Source: Erodium maritimum (Eukaryota > Streptophyta > Magnoliopsida > Geraniales > Geraniaceae). From it: a DNA stretch of 64,000 nt. A program made the position numbers and the translations under genes. The notes under the pieces are model-generated. The model was not told the origin of the DNA and did no database searches. It worked only from the letters and a program-made list of their open reading frames with translations. Below are positions 13,856 through 25,114 of this stretch, one piece after another. The first letter of the stretch is position 1, and every line of letters begins with the position of its first letter. The DNA lies in contig OY997593.1 in the NCBI GenBank assembly GCA_963921825.1, positions 58,574,039 to 58,638,038 of the forward strand, given 5' to 3'.

Positions 13856-14594
13856 TTATTAGAGTTTAGTTTATTTTAAGTTATAAGTATTTTTTGTTTG
13901 AAAATTATTATAAGTATTTTTTATTATTCGTTTAATTTAGCTTACTATAAACTTTCCATATTTCTTTATTGCTTAACATTAATATATTTTTATTTTATGC
14001 ATAGTTAATCCTATATAAACAGATGCTCTCATCATATAGAAAATATATTATTCATTAATAATATTTAAATATTTTATATGGTACTACAGTCATTTCGATC
14101 TTAGGTTAGATTTTAGTGAGTTATTTCTTTTCCCACTCGTTAGTTTATATATAACGGGTGGCAAAGGCGTAACATGGTATTAGAGCCTAGTCAATCCTAT
14201 GTTAGTTTTTCTTGAGTTATTGCTTTGCCCAATCATTAGTATAAGATCTAGCTGACGGGCAAGATGTTATTACTTGGAGTTTCTTCTTCTATATTAGATC
14301 TGACTACCGCTCATACACAAATCATTGTTCCTCCGCGTGCACTGTTCACCAGTTGGCAAGACATTATGGTTCAGAATTGTCATCTTGCATCACCGGTGAT
14401 GTTTCTCTTGGCATTGTTCACGAGGTACTGTTAATCGTTACTGTTCAATCGTCATTGTTCATGCGCTGAAAGTTCGCCTCCCACAATTTCCTTCCATCTC
14501 AATTCTTTTGATTTTAGGATTTTGGTGATTTTCCTTTAAAAAAAATCACATATGTACTTAGGCATCTGAAAAATTAGCATGGTTTGTGCCATCG

Positions 14595-14840
14595 TTGTGC
14601 TTCTTGAAGATGTTTCGCACCGTCATTACACATCGTAGTTTCTCAAAGTTGTTTCGCACGGTCGTTATGCGATATAGCTGCTCGAAGTTGTTTCACACCG
14701 TCGTTATGCGATATAGCTTCTCGAAGTTATTTCACACCGTCTTTATGCAATGTAGTTGCTTGAAGTTGTTTTTCATTGCCGATATACGGTTTGCGTGAAG
14801 ATGCTGCCACGTGATGTAATTGCTCGAAGTTGAATCGTGC
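14595..14840 (+). repeat. Imperfect 39-bp tandem array, about 5-6 copies
   Basis: The unit is recognisable by the core ctcgaagttgtttcacaccg followed by tcgttatgcgatatag. The middle copies are very alike and the outer ones drift. The 70-residue ORF across it (repeating Phe-Ser-Lys-Leu-Phe) is a by-product of the period being divisible by three. Confidence 0.85.
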
Positions 14841-14904
14841 GTCCGTAAAATCAGGGTATGAGTTAGTGGCTCAATGACGTCTTAAGCTTTAAAAAAATAT
14901 TATT

Positions 14905-15234
14905 GGGTATCATCACATTTGTCACCTCAACCATATATTTATTTTATGTATTGGTCACGAACAATAAGCCACCCAAAATTTAAAAGTGTTAAATGAAAGG
15001 ACCTTATGTTTTGGTCACATGTCATTTGCATGCCTTTATGAATTAGACACATATCATTTACATGCTTTATGAATTGGCCATAGATCATTTACATACATTT
15101 ATGAATTGATCAGAGATCTTTTACATGTCTTATGAATTGGTCACAAATCATATACATGCCTCTAATAATGACCAATACTTTAGGTAGTTTGTTGATCGTG
15201 ACCAATACTTTATGGTAAGTTTTTACATTTAACA
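14905..15234. mobile_element. Mutator-like MITE, family A
   Basis: It aligns along its length (about 80% by eye) with the reverse complement of 50533-50854. Both carry internal repeats of about 31-32 bp built on catttacatgcctttatgaattggtcac. The right end resembles the family terminus (ggtaagtttttacatttaa) while the left end is degraded. No target duplication was found. Confidence 0.7.
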
Positions 15235-15540
15235 CTTCAATTTTTAAGCTCATAAACAGACACACATCCCTGTTATGGCCCATATGCAGATGTCAATTCT
15301 TGCTATGGTACACATGTAGTTATCTAGTCCTACACGGGAGGGGAGTACTAGAAAAAAAATCTTAGCTTTTCGACAACTACGACCATACCAACACAAAAAC
15401 ATGAATTTGAAATTTATTTTTAGCATTTCTTAGCATTAATATTTCTTACTTAGTTTAGAGTTAACTCTATATAAAAGGATGCTTTGATTGTATTGAAAAG
15501 ATAAGAATCATAAATGATATTTTCATACTTTACAAACAAA

Positions 15541-15985
15541 ATATATTTTATTTTATTTTTAAAATAAAAACGAAAAGAAAATATCTCCAAGATCCCACTA
15601 CAGATATTTCAACTCGTCCAAATTAAAAGGGAACATAAGAAAAAGGAAAGAAGGACAAAAAAGAGAACCCGAAAAACCTTCCGAGAAATGCAAGAAAAAA
15701 AATGAGAATTTTAATGCTAGTAATACAAGGAGAGAAGAAACGATGACTTAGTGGAATATACAAGAGAAAAGGAAGAAGAAAAAGATCTGGTGCCTCTTTC
15801 TTGTGTTTGAGAGAAAATGAACAAAAATTGTGAGACCAAGACAATTATGTGTCAAAGCCGAACGGGTTTAAAGTTCATTTATACTCGACTATGAGTGCAT
15901 TCTATCCTTGGATTGGACCTACATCACACTCTAACACATCTCCAAGAAATCATTAGTATCTTTGTTAATAACAAGTGTGAGGGCT
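15541..15985. other. Intergenic, purine-rich; no gene seen
   Basis: A and G dominate 15600-15850, which produces a hydrophobic minus-strand ORF of 73 residues that I do not regard as a gene. Nothing else is recognisable before the LINE fragment. Confidence 0.45.
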
Positions 15986-15989
15986 CGCC

Positions 15990-16800
15990 GACGACTACTA
16001 TTCATGGAGGAGTTTACCCCGGATTGGAATGATGAAGAGGTGGTGAGGTTTCCTTTATTGTCTCTTTGGCCTGTAAGATCAAAGAACCATCTTCAAAGAA
16101 AGCAGAGTTTTCGCAAACTCCAGTAGTCCAAAGGAATTCAAAGGAGACAAAGTTGCAAGTTGTTTTTCTATAATTTATCCATTTTCAACAAAGAAAAATG
16201 GGTTAGAGGTTAATTAAAATTGTTGGGTAAGGATTTCGATGACCTATTCATATCAAAGAGACCTAATTCTCGAGGTAACTTTTTTGGCTTTGTGCGATTT
16301 CGATCTTTGTCCGATGCAAATTCGATAATTGAGGAGTTGAATGGATTGCGTGTGGACGGGCATATGGTTTTTGTAGCGATGGCTTGGTCGGAAATTGAAG
16401 GTAGAAGGAGGCGTTTTCTAAACCTTCAGATTGAACATTAGGTATCAAAACGTCCGGAAAAAGGTGAGGTCAGTCCAAGGGTTTGGTGTACCCCAAGTTC
16501 AAGGGATGGTTAGGGAGGATTTTCGTCTCGATGAAATTCTTGGGGGTTTTGGCAATAACGCTAGATCACATGCCTGCTTCTGAAATAAAAGAGGAAATGT
16601 GTTCAAAGGGAGTCTCATGTATTGATTTAAAAGGCTTGGGCAATCGAGTTTTTTGTTATCTTCTTCTAGTGTTGCAGTGTGAAATGGATTAAGAGAGATA
16701 AATTGGGACCGGGCAAAACAATGGTTCAATATCTTGAGGGATAAAGGTAAATTAGCCTTGAATGGTGAATTTTTTTAGTGGGTTTCTTTAGTTGGAATCC
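15990..16800 (+). pseudogene. LINE ORF1 fragment with an RRM domain
   Basis: A start-like segment at about 16003 (MEEFTPDWNDEEVV) is followed by an RNA-recognition motif around 16215-16380. Its RNP1-like core is GNFFGFVRF, followed by DANSIIEELNGLRVDGHMVFV. RRM-bearing ORF1 proteins are known from plant L1-type LINEs. The reading frame changes between the first segment, the RRM and the downstream piece near 16483-16690, so this is a broken copy. No endonuclease or reverse transcriptase follows. A degraded host RNA-binding protein gene is possible, but the setting between repeats favours a LINE. Confidence 0.6.
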
Positions 16801-17985
16801 CAATTCATGCCTAGTTGGAGTAAAATACCAAAGCTATTGGTTCGCATGCAGGAGAAGTACTAGACATACGCGTTGGTGGCCATTTCAAGAAAGCTTTTGT
16901 GCCACTACATTCCATGATGCCATTTTCCCCTCAAACTGTAAAGTTATCAATTGATTCAGAGATTTTTTTCTGTGTTTATGTCTTCCGTGAACGAAAATAT
17001 ATCATCATATATTGTATAATCTTCTAAATCCATCCCAATTCCAACTCAATTTATGTGTACCATAACGTAGGTATTTTGGTCGTGTCTAGTATAAATTTGT
17101 AAATTTATATCAAGAAATATTAAGAATGACATTCAGTTAATGAAGTTGGCACTGAAGCCTAGGGAAAAGGATGCAAGGCTCAATAGTTGCAGACCCTAAA
17201 AAGTTGTGTCGATTCCTCTCGAGTCATATATGCCACAGACACAAAAGCTCAATACCGCTCTACTCAGACCTAAACCTCTCCCATCAGAGACAACCATGCC
17301 CCAAGAAAGAGGGACTGAACCACTGGTAGAACGCTCACAACACCTCACCAAGTCATGAACAAGGTCTCAACCCTCCAGGACCATGAGCAAGAGACAAACA
17401 CATGGTTGATATTCTCTGACCAATCGGGATTGGCACAAGTGGGACCTCACCCCCCCCCCCCCCCCCCAAAAAAAAAAAAGAGAGCAAATAGCTAGGCAAA
17501 AGTCTAGGCCTTGAACCAGGGAAAACCAAGCCATAGATGCCCAGGGCACATCCACAACACCCTCTTAACCCACTGAAATCTGGAAAGCCGAGGAGAAACC
17601 CCTCAAATCCCAAGACCAGGTTAATGAATTGGCACGTTCTCGAGCCAACCGAGTAGTGAACACTTCAAACTTGTCGTTGCCTTGAACTCGAAGAGTCATG
17701 CTAAACAAAAAGTCTCACTCCCCCTCCATAAAAAATTCTACCACCAAACAATAACGACCCTCTATCAGTCCGTAAAGATTAAGAAATCAAGTTATCAGCG
17801 GAGAGTTAAAAAGTCACACCTTTCTTTTCTCTTTAAAAGTCAGTTTATTTTTTTAAAATAAAGAATAATTTTTAAAAAAATTAAAAATTTAAAAATGATT
17901 TTTAATTAACCATTTTTTTTAAAAAAATAAAAATTTGTTTTTAAATAAAAACTGAATTAAAAACGGATTTTTAACTAAAGATATT
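16800..17985. other. Repeat-rich intergenic sequence, unassigned
   Basis: No domain was recognised. 17150-17720 is moderately GC-rich and may be LINE ORF1 debris. It includes a run of 18 C followed by 12 A. 17820-17990 is an AT-rich tract of short tttttaaaa-type repeats. Confidence 0.4.
17450..17479. repeat. C18 A12 homopolymer pair
   Basis: An uninterrupted run of 18 C is followed directly by 12 A. Long C/G runs are rare in plant DNA and prone to length error. Confidence 0.95.
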
Positions 17986-19794
17986 TTTAAAACCAAACTA
18001 AGTGACGCTTTAAACTTCTTGTATATTAAGCCTCCCTCTCTAGCCCTATCCATCTACCGCTATGGAGCTCCCTTATGCACCTACCGCCGCTCTCCCGTGT
18101 TTCGTGCCGCCACCTGATGTTCCTGCCGCTAACACGATCAACTCCGCCGCCCCGTGTTCACAGGTCCCATCCGGTCTCCTCCCTCACAGACCGCGCCGAG
18201 TGAGGGGGATAAGACCCGAAGGAGAAGGAGATTGAAGCCCTTACACTAGTCTGCTTCCTCAACCGCTGTCCCTGTGCAACCGATCCCCTCTACCGGAATC
18301 TCGATGTTCTCCATGGGCTTTCAGTCTCCCATGCTGACGACTCCAAAACCGCGAAGGGAAAGGCTTTCTAGGCGTGTTGCTTCCTCTCCAAGCAATCATC
18401 ATCCACTGCCGCTAGCGTCGCCCTTGGCTCTTCCCTCACCTACTCCTCCCCAGGAACCAGTTGGGGCCCTGACTCCTAGGGTTCCGAATATGCCGGTCCT
18501 ACTGGACCACCATCTGTCGATGGTGGTCTGCCTCTTAGGGCAGCCACTCCGTCTCCTCCTACTACGTCCCCTTTTGCCGGAGGGTATCTATCTCCTAGGG
18601 TTGCGGTCCCACCTTCGAATGCTACATCAAAACCACCCCTTATTCGTGATCCGGCTAAAGGGAATGCTCCGACGAAGAAGCTTCTAAGGACTATGGCAGA
18701 AGCAATAAAGCTGGGACGGTGTCTTCCTAAAAGGGATATGACCCCACTCATACCTGTCTGTCTGACGACGTCGTTTGGCATGTGTTGGGGCCGATCGGGA
18801 GTCCTGTGGTTGGATGAGTCCCCGTCACTCCTGCAGGTGGGGGACACTGATATCCGGGCCTCTCTCGTTGCTATCCAGGACGGACTGTCCTCATGCTCAA
18901 TCGAGGATGAAGACGAGGTTGAGGTCCTGGTACCCTTCTCTCCAGCCATCTCCACGGCCATTACTAGGCAGCAATGTGTCATGGTCAGAAAGCTTTGGTC
19001 GCCGACATCGCCTCAGAAGGAGACACTCCTTAGGGTCATCACCACGGTGTGGGGACAGGCAACGACGAGTTTGGTCGTCAAGGAGCTGGGCCCGAGGCTG
19101 TTTGGGTTTTATTTCTGCTCGGAAGATGGTCGGGCGTGGGTCCGGGTGTCACGCCCCAATTTCAGTAAAACTGAACTAGGGACGCGAACATTTTAAAACA
19201 TAAAAACACTTGAAAACCTGTTTTCATTAAACACTTTAAAAGTACCATTTGTTCAACAAAATAATAATTACAGTTTAAAACACGTCCCAACAAGTGGACA
19301 AAAGTACAAGGTATCCGTCACTAGACTCAAAAGACAAAACCCGGACTCCGCTCCTAGCTCCACAAGCTTCGAGAGCTCACCTAGTCCGTCCCACGAACAG
19401 TACCTGTAGGAAAAGCAGCTAGGGGTGAGCGTTCGCTCACCACCACGGATAACAGACTGACTACGGCATAATTAGCAGGCAAAGCAAGTAACACCAACAA
19501 CGACTCAACACCGGGGAACACCATCCCCAACCCAAGTACTCTGACTGAACAAACACCCACGGTGACCTTCCTCGAACGACTCAACACTCTGACACGTAAA
19601 GTAGACCTGACACAACGATTGACGACCTCTTCCAAGGACTCAAAAGAAAGTACGCAACACCAAACAACATCACAAGGGATCACACACCAACCAAGATCAC
19701 AAAGGATCGCACACCAAAACAAGATCACAAAGGATCGCAAACCAGCTGCCAAGAACGCCCTCCCGGGACTCTAACCCGGTCAGGCCAACCCAAG

Positions 19795-19935
19795 AATGCT
19801 GCAACTTACCGGGACTCTAACCCGTAAGCCAGCCGGAAAAATGCTTGCACTTACCAGGACTCTAACCCGTAAGCCAGCCAAAGAATGCGTGCAACTTACC
19901 GGGACTCTAACCCGTAAGCCAGCCAAAGTATCCTC
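19795..19935. repeat. 46-bp tandem array inside the solo LTR, 3 copies
   Basis: The unit is gcaacttaccgggactctaa plus cccgtaagccagcc and a short spacer. Further single copies occur at about 20345, 20391 and 20488. Confidence 0.9.
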
Positions 19936-20144
19936 ACAAACCCAAACCACACACGCGCGGCCAGGACCCCTTTATTGGCGGGCGGGCCCCCTACCCCGTC
20001 TGAACATGCAGACGCGTGTGCTCGTGGAGCCCCGTTTCAGGAAGCGGGCCCCCAACCTCCGGTAACCACAATCACAAACACAATCACAAGCAACATCAAC
20101 AACCAGTAACAACACATGTTCAACACTCACAGGCACTCATGGCC

Positions 20145-20335
20145 ACCAAGACACCAACCGTAAAACTCGGACTCAACAGCCCCATAGGCACTCACGGCCT
20201 CCCAAGACACACCGACAGTAAGACACGGACTCAACAGCCCCACAGGCACTCACGGCCTCCCAAGACACCAAGCAACGGTAAGACACGGACTCAACAGCCC
20301 CACAGGCACTCACGGCCTCCCAAGACACCAACCAT
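20145..20335. repeat. 58-60-bp tandem array inside the solo LTR, 3 copies
   Basis: The unit contains ggactcaacagcccc followed by aggcactcacggcctcccaa. The copies differ mainly in the spacer before the shared core. Confidence 0.9.
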
Positions 20336-20539
20336 AACCACGCTTGCAACTTACCGAGACTCTAACTCGTAAGCCAGCTAAAGAAAGCTTGCAACCCCCC
20401 GAGACTCTAACTCGGTCAGGCCAGCCAAGGCACCAACCTTAGTACACGGGCTCTCAAGGCCACCCAAAACTCAACAATAAAACACGCTTGCAACTTACCG
20501 AGACTCTAACTCGTAAGCCAGCTAAAACACCAACAGTAA

Positions 20540-20682
20540 AGTACGGCTCTCATGGCCACCCAAACACGAATAACAACACGGGCTCTCATGGCCACCCAAA
20601 CACGAATAACAACACGGGCTCTCATGGCCACCCAAGACTCAACAATAATAATACGGGCTCTCAAGGCCACCCAAGACGCCAA
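20540..20682. repeat. 35-bp tandem array inside the solo LTR, about 4 copies
   Basis: The unit is aacacgaataacaacacggg followed by ctctcatggccaccc. The last copy is more diverged. Confidence 0.9.
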
Positions 20683-23600
20683 AATAAACAAATCAATATC
20701 CGGCTTAACCCAAACCTCCAACAGTCCTAAAATCGATAAGTTCACAAACAACCTCCGGGCATGGTCATATGCCTCCGGTAAATCAATTACGCTAAGTTCT
20801 CTGCTCCTACGACACTACTAAGTGTCACATGCAATTCTACTGTTAACTTTCCCTAGTCAGGGCCGAGATCCGGCTACTTTTCCCTACCTCAACTGAAGAG
20901 CAACCGTTATGTCTCCTAGTTGCTGACGTCCTGGCTCGCTACCTCCGATCTTCTCTTCGATCGAAGCCGGACTCTAAATTTAACACGAAGCCACAAATCA
21001 ATAACGGTTCCACCGTTAAACTAAAGGTTACGATTAGTCTAGTTTAGAACCGACAATTGTCCCTTAAGCTCGAGCGGGATAAAAGCGGGGTCACGGCGAA
21101 TCGGGTTGAGTACCCGAGCGCCGAAACCGGTGCATGCGAGGCACAGTCCTAATGCACGAATCCCGAGGTCCGATTCAGCGGTCCGCTTTTGTTCCTTTTT
21201 AAACCCAAATAGCAGTCCATTTTAACAACCCGATTATTCGTTCCACGCTCAACAGATCCAGATCCATTTTAAATCAAATCTGATTGTTCCTTTTAATTCC
21301 CTTTTAAAACTAAAGTCGTTTTAGTTCATTTTCCTAACAGATTTGTTTCTCAAAACTCCTCGATTCAAAACCGTTACTAAAACCAAATTGATTTTAATTC
21401 CCTTTTATTTTAAAACTGATTTTTCGTTTTACAACTTTTCTTTCCAAAATCCTGATTTTGATTCCAACTAAACAGATTCAAAATTCACAGTTGTTTTTGT
21501 ACTAACAGATTCAACATTAACAGATCCAACATTAACAGATTTAACATTAACATATTCAACATAAGTCGAAAAAAAATACAACGAAAGGGAGGGCTCGGTC
21601 AGAAAATCCGACGACCCTCGACGGCGATAAAGCCGGCCGGAAACTCACGGTGGTGGCTCACCGTAGGGGAGATAAGGGCGGCGGGAGGTGGTCGCGGTGC
21701 CGGGCGTGGCGGCAGAGCACGGCGAGGCACGGTGGCCCCTTACCCGTCTCAGATCTGGGACGACGGGGCTCGGGTTCGAGGGTTCCGACGACGAGAAGGG
21801 GAGGAGGCGGCGGACCCTCGGGAGAGAGAGGCGAGAGGAGCTCGGGGACGGCGGGGAACGACCGGCAATGGCGGGTCTGGTCCGAGAAGACGAGGGAGAG
21901 AGGCGGGGCTCGGGGACGGCGCCGGCGAGCCCGTGGAGGCGCGACGGAGCTAGGGCGGCGGCGATGGTGGTCGCGGCCGGTCCTCTCCAGATCGGAGACG
22001 ACGAGTGGCTCGGTGGTGGTGCCGTGGCTGGACGGAGACTCGGCCAACGGCGACAGCGGCGACGTGAGCTGGAGAAGACGGGGGGCGGTGCACGGCGTGG
22101 TTGGACGGAGGAGAAGACGGGGCGAAGGGGAAAGGGAGGTCGGGTCTCGGTGAGGAAGAGGGAGGTGGGAGACGACGTGGCCGGAGCCGGAGAGAGGGTC
22201 GCCGGAGAGGATGGAGATGGGAGAGAGAGGGTCGGATCGGTGAAGGTGAGGGAAGAGGGAGGTCGGCTGAGTAGCGATGAGAGGGAGAGCAATTTTAGGG
22301 TTTAACCCTAAAATTGCCTTTAAATAGGCGGGCCTGATAAACGGGCCGAGCTAATCGGGCTCAAGAGCAGCATGGGCTGCACGGCCCAAGCGAGGGAGAT
22401 GACCGGGTCTGCAGCTTGGGCCGGGTCTGGCCCGCCCGGTCCAGCCCTTTGAATTTTTTTTTCCAGACTTTTCGCACCGCTTCCCGATCCCGTCAATTAA
22501 AACCCGTAAAAAGACAATTAAATTTTCAGGACTTTACATCGGGACCATGAACCCTGGTGCTTTGATGGTCGGGCACTGCTGTTAGGGGACTTGGATCCTT
22601 GTGCTCGGGATTTTCCGGAGTTGGATCGAGTGCAACTATGGGCGCACGTCCGAGGCCTGTTACTCCTATTTTGTACGAAGAGAACGAGAATGACGATTGG
22701 GGATGCTCTGGGAGCGCGATTGTCATACCCCGCGACAAATGGGGTATGTGTTGGGGATGAACGGTGTGGGTTCGGTTCTGGCACCTAATTGATCGTCCGC
22801 TCCGACGAGGCATGACACTTCGCTTCAGGGAGTTTCCGGACTTGGTGAAGGTGGACCTGACCTATACCAAGCTCCATCACTTCTGCTATAATTGTGGGCG
22901 TCTGGGTCATGTTCTCAAGGAGTGCTCATGTGAAATCTGCGGCACCCTCAGGTATGATTCGTCTATTCTGGAGTATCATAAGGATAAGCATGTGAAGACC
23001 TATGCCACAGATTGAGAGACGAACCCTGAGCCGACCCATCCACACAACTGTGGATTGATTCCCTAGATCATTGTACTAAAGGGCTCCTTATCCTTGGGAA
23101 GGAGCCCTCGGTTTTCCCTGAGCACTATACCTACCTAACAGATGCCTCGGGGTAATACCGGGATGGTGATATGTCTATCCCCTAGCGGACTTACTACTAA
23201 AATTCCAGCGCCCATTACTCGGGGGGTTGTGGGTGCTACTGAGACAAGGTTTGTGTCACTTAAGAGGTCGACAACTAGAGCACCTCGGGAAGATCAGGAG
23301 AGGGCATGGAAGCAGCCTCGCCAGAAGGAATGTTAAATCATCCAGGCATTAGGGACTGGCCTAGGGAGGGGTCCCAGGACGATGCTTTGTCTCCCACCAC
23401 TGATGTTGAAATCCTTGCCCATTACTACTGCGACAGTTTTTGGAGCGGGATTTCCAGTATCATCTTTGCATTTCCCGCTTTCGGTTATGGCCTTTGTGGC
23501 ACTAAAACACCGCCAGTGGCGGTTTCTAGTAGAAAAAAGGATTGGTGAACTTTAGTTCTGTTTTGTCCTTCTTAAGTGATCAGGGAGTTTGGTCCCTGAT

Positions 23601-23735
23601 GTACAACAATGTAATGTTTTTGAATATTAATAATATCTTCAGCTTTTCGTTAAAACTGATTTTAATTAAAAAAATGTTAAGGATTTAATAAAGTAAGAGG
23701 TATATTCGTTTTTTAATTTATCAATTAAATTTGAA

Positions 23736-24952
23736 GGGAAAATTACACATAACCTCCCTTAGAATTCGCTTATTTTCAGATACCCCCTTTATTTTCAGAT
23801 ACCCCCCTTAACTATTTTTTTTTACATTTATCCCCCTTAACTTTAGTTTTTTTTCAGTTTAGTCTGACGGTGTTAACTTTACATCCAAAATCTATAGAAA
23901 GACAAAACTACCCCTCACCAACCATTAAATTTTCAAATCAATGTCATTGTTCTACAAAACCTAAAACCTATTAAATGTTATTATCAATTAAATATTAAAT
24001 ATTGTTTTTAATTTAATTAATTAATTCTTTTTTTAATTTTGATTAATTCTGTTTTAATTTTAATGAATTAATTCGATTAACTATGTTTTAATTTTATTAT
24101 TTTCTGTTTTTAATTTTAATTAATTACGTTTTTAATATTATCATTTCCTGTTTTTTACTTTCAATTAATTCTTCTTCTTCTTTATTAATTTCTTTAATTG
24201 GTCTCGCCGGAGAACATCCAAAATATGGCCGGATTTGTCCCGGATTGGAGCCGGAGTTGGCTTGATTGGAACTGGATTCAACACCCAAGCCTTGTAATTT
24301 CAACTCACATGCCATCTGCCCTGAAACACAAATCTCCTTGAAACACAAATCGAAAATAAGAACTGGAACCCCAAAAAAATCATCAGCAAAATTGAAACCC
24401 AAGCCCTGTAATTTGATTTTGCTTCCCCGACCCAGAACTCGAATTGAAGAACCCGAGCTGCTGGCGTCGCAGCAACCAGAGCACTCACAGCTCCGATTCA
24501 CGCATGCAATCGGCGACGGAGTCGAATCTGACGGAGAAGCCGGTGGAGAAGAGGTGAGGTGTCGCCACGCCTCCGGCCAGTGTCGCCACACCTCGCCGTG
24601 TGCCCATATCTGCCCATAGTTGGTCGGAGAAGAAGCCCAGAAGGTGAGGAAATGTGGAGGTCGAAGTGAGGTGTGGCGAGATGAGATTGTAGAGAGAGGT
24701 AGCAGCTGCAAAATGTAGAGAGGAGAGTTAGTTTAGGGTTAAGGTAGGTTTTATATGAGGGTATTTTTGACATTTTAAAAAATATATCATAACATGTGCG
24801 GAGCACATGTCATTTTCCATCCAAAATTTAACAGCGTTGGACTAAACTGAAAAAAAAACTAAAGTTAAGGGGGTTAAAAGTAAAAAAAAAAATAGTTAAG
24901 GGGGGTATCTGAAAATAAGCGAATTCTAAGGGAGGTTATGTGTAATTTTCCC
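23736..24952. mobile_element. Mutator-like element, 1.2 kb, with perfect 9-bp target duplication
   Basis: Long terminal inverted repeats of about 100-120 bp begin GGGAAAATTACACATAACC at both ends. They are flanked by an identical 9-bp duplication AAATTTGAA (23727-23735 and 24953-24961). Long TIRs with 9-bp duplications define Mutator-like elements. The left TIR carries an extra copy of a 20-bp unit (ttattttcagataccccc). The interior is AT-rich at first, then holds a GC-richer block at 24190-24710 with ORFs on both strands that I cannot assign. No transposase is present, so it is non-autonomous. The GC-rich block could be a captured host fragment (Pack-MULE), which is inference. Confidence 0.92.
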
Positions 24953-25114
24953 AAATTTGAATTGAAACACGTTAAGGTAAATTGATCACTTCACTCCGGT
25001 CTGACAGAAATCAATGGGCGATACTTTATGTCGTTTATGATCACCACATAACATAAACAAAACTGTGTATGTATTCATTTATAAACAAAACTTTAACGTA
25101 GTTTTAAACCATTA

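Larger units (their letters stand above)
13860..15540 (+). mobile_element. Decayed non-autonomous LTR element, Copia-like
   Basis: An LTR-like block (about 13860-14165, with cctatataaac as a TATA-like site) is followed by a primer-binding-site match TGGTATTAGAGC at 14175-14186. A similar block recurs at about 15420-15535 (ctctatataaaaggatgct). Between them are leader-like sequence, a 39-bp tandem array and an inserted MITE, with no recognisable pol. I read this as a heavily decayed fossil. Its exact ends are uncertain. Confidence 0.5.
19147..22538 (-). mobile_element. Solo LTR, gypsy (Del/Tekay-like), 3.4 kb
   Basis: On the minus strand it starts TGTAAAGTCCTGAAAATTT and ends GGGGCGTGACA, the termini I associate with long LTRs of the Tekay/Del chromoviruses. 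A TATA-like tatttaaagg lies at about 22317-22326 on that strand. Flanks CCGGG (19142-19146) and TCGGG (22539-22543) look like a 5-bp target duplication with one difference. It interrupts LINE ORF1 between codons that join sensibly. No internal coding region is present, so it is a solo LTR, a fossil left by recombination. Its GC-rich segment 21640-22300 gives long open frames on both strands that are composition artefacts. Confidence 0.75.
17990..23670 (+). mobile_element. LINE (L1-type) with ORF1 split by a solo LTR
   Basis: ORF1 begins near 18062 (MELPYAPTAALPCFVPPP). Its first part ends near 19146 at EDGRAWV, and it resumes after the inserted LTR at 22539 in RDHEPWCFDGRALLLGDLDP. That is the DUF4283 fold typical of plant LINE ORF1. 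A CX2CX4HX4C zinc knuckle follows (CYNCGRLGHVLKEC, about 22879-22920), then a short tail to about 23336. The 3' end near 23600-23670 resembles plant LINE tails (gaatattaataatatcttcag, then gttaaaac). There are several frame shifts and stops within ORF1. No ORF2 endonuclease or reverse transcriptase lies between ORF1 and the tail, so the element is internally deleted or chimeric. The 5' boundary is approximate. Confidence 0.75.

Noticed and set aside
18476-18982. 168-codon minus-strand ORF
   Set aside because: Antisense of the LINE ORF1 region, with no recognised family and Ser/Gly/Arg-rich composition from GC content.
21645-22305. Long overlapping ORFs on both strands as possible genes
   Set aside because: Several frames are open at once in a GC-rich stretch within a solo LTR; low-complexity Arg/Gly/Ser/Pro proteins and no domain.
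24266-24619. 117-codon ORF inside the Mutator-like element as a host gene
   Set aside because: No recognised family, overlapping ORFs on the other strand, and location between TIRs; kept only as a possible captured fragment.
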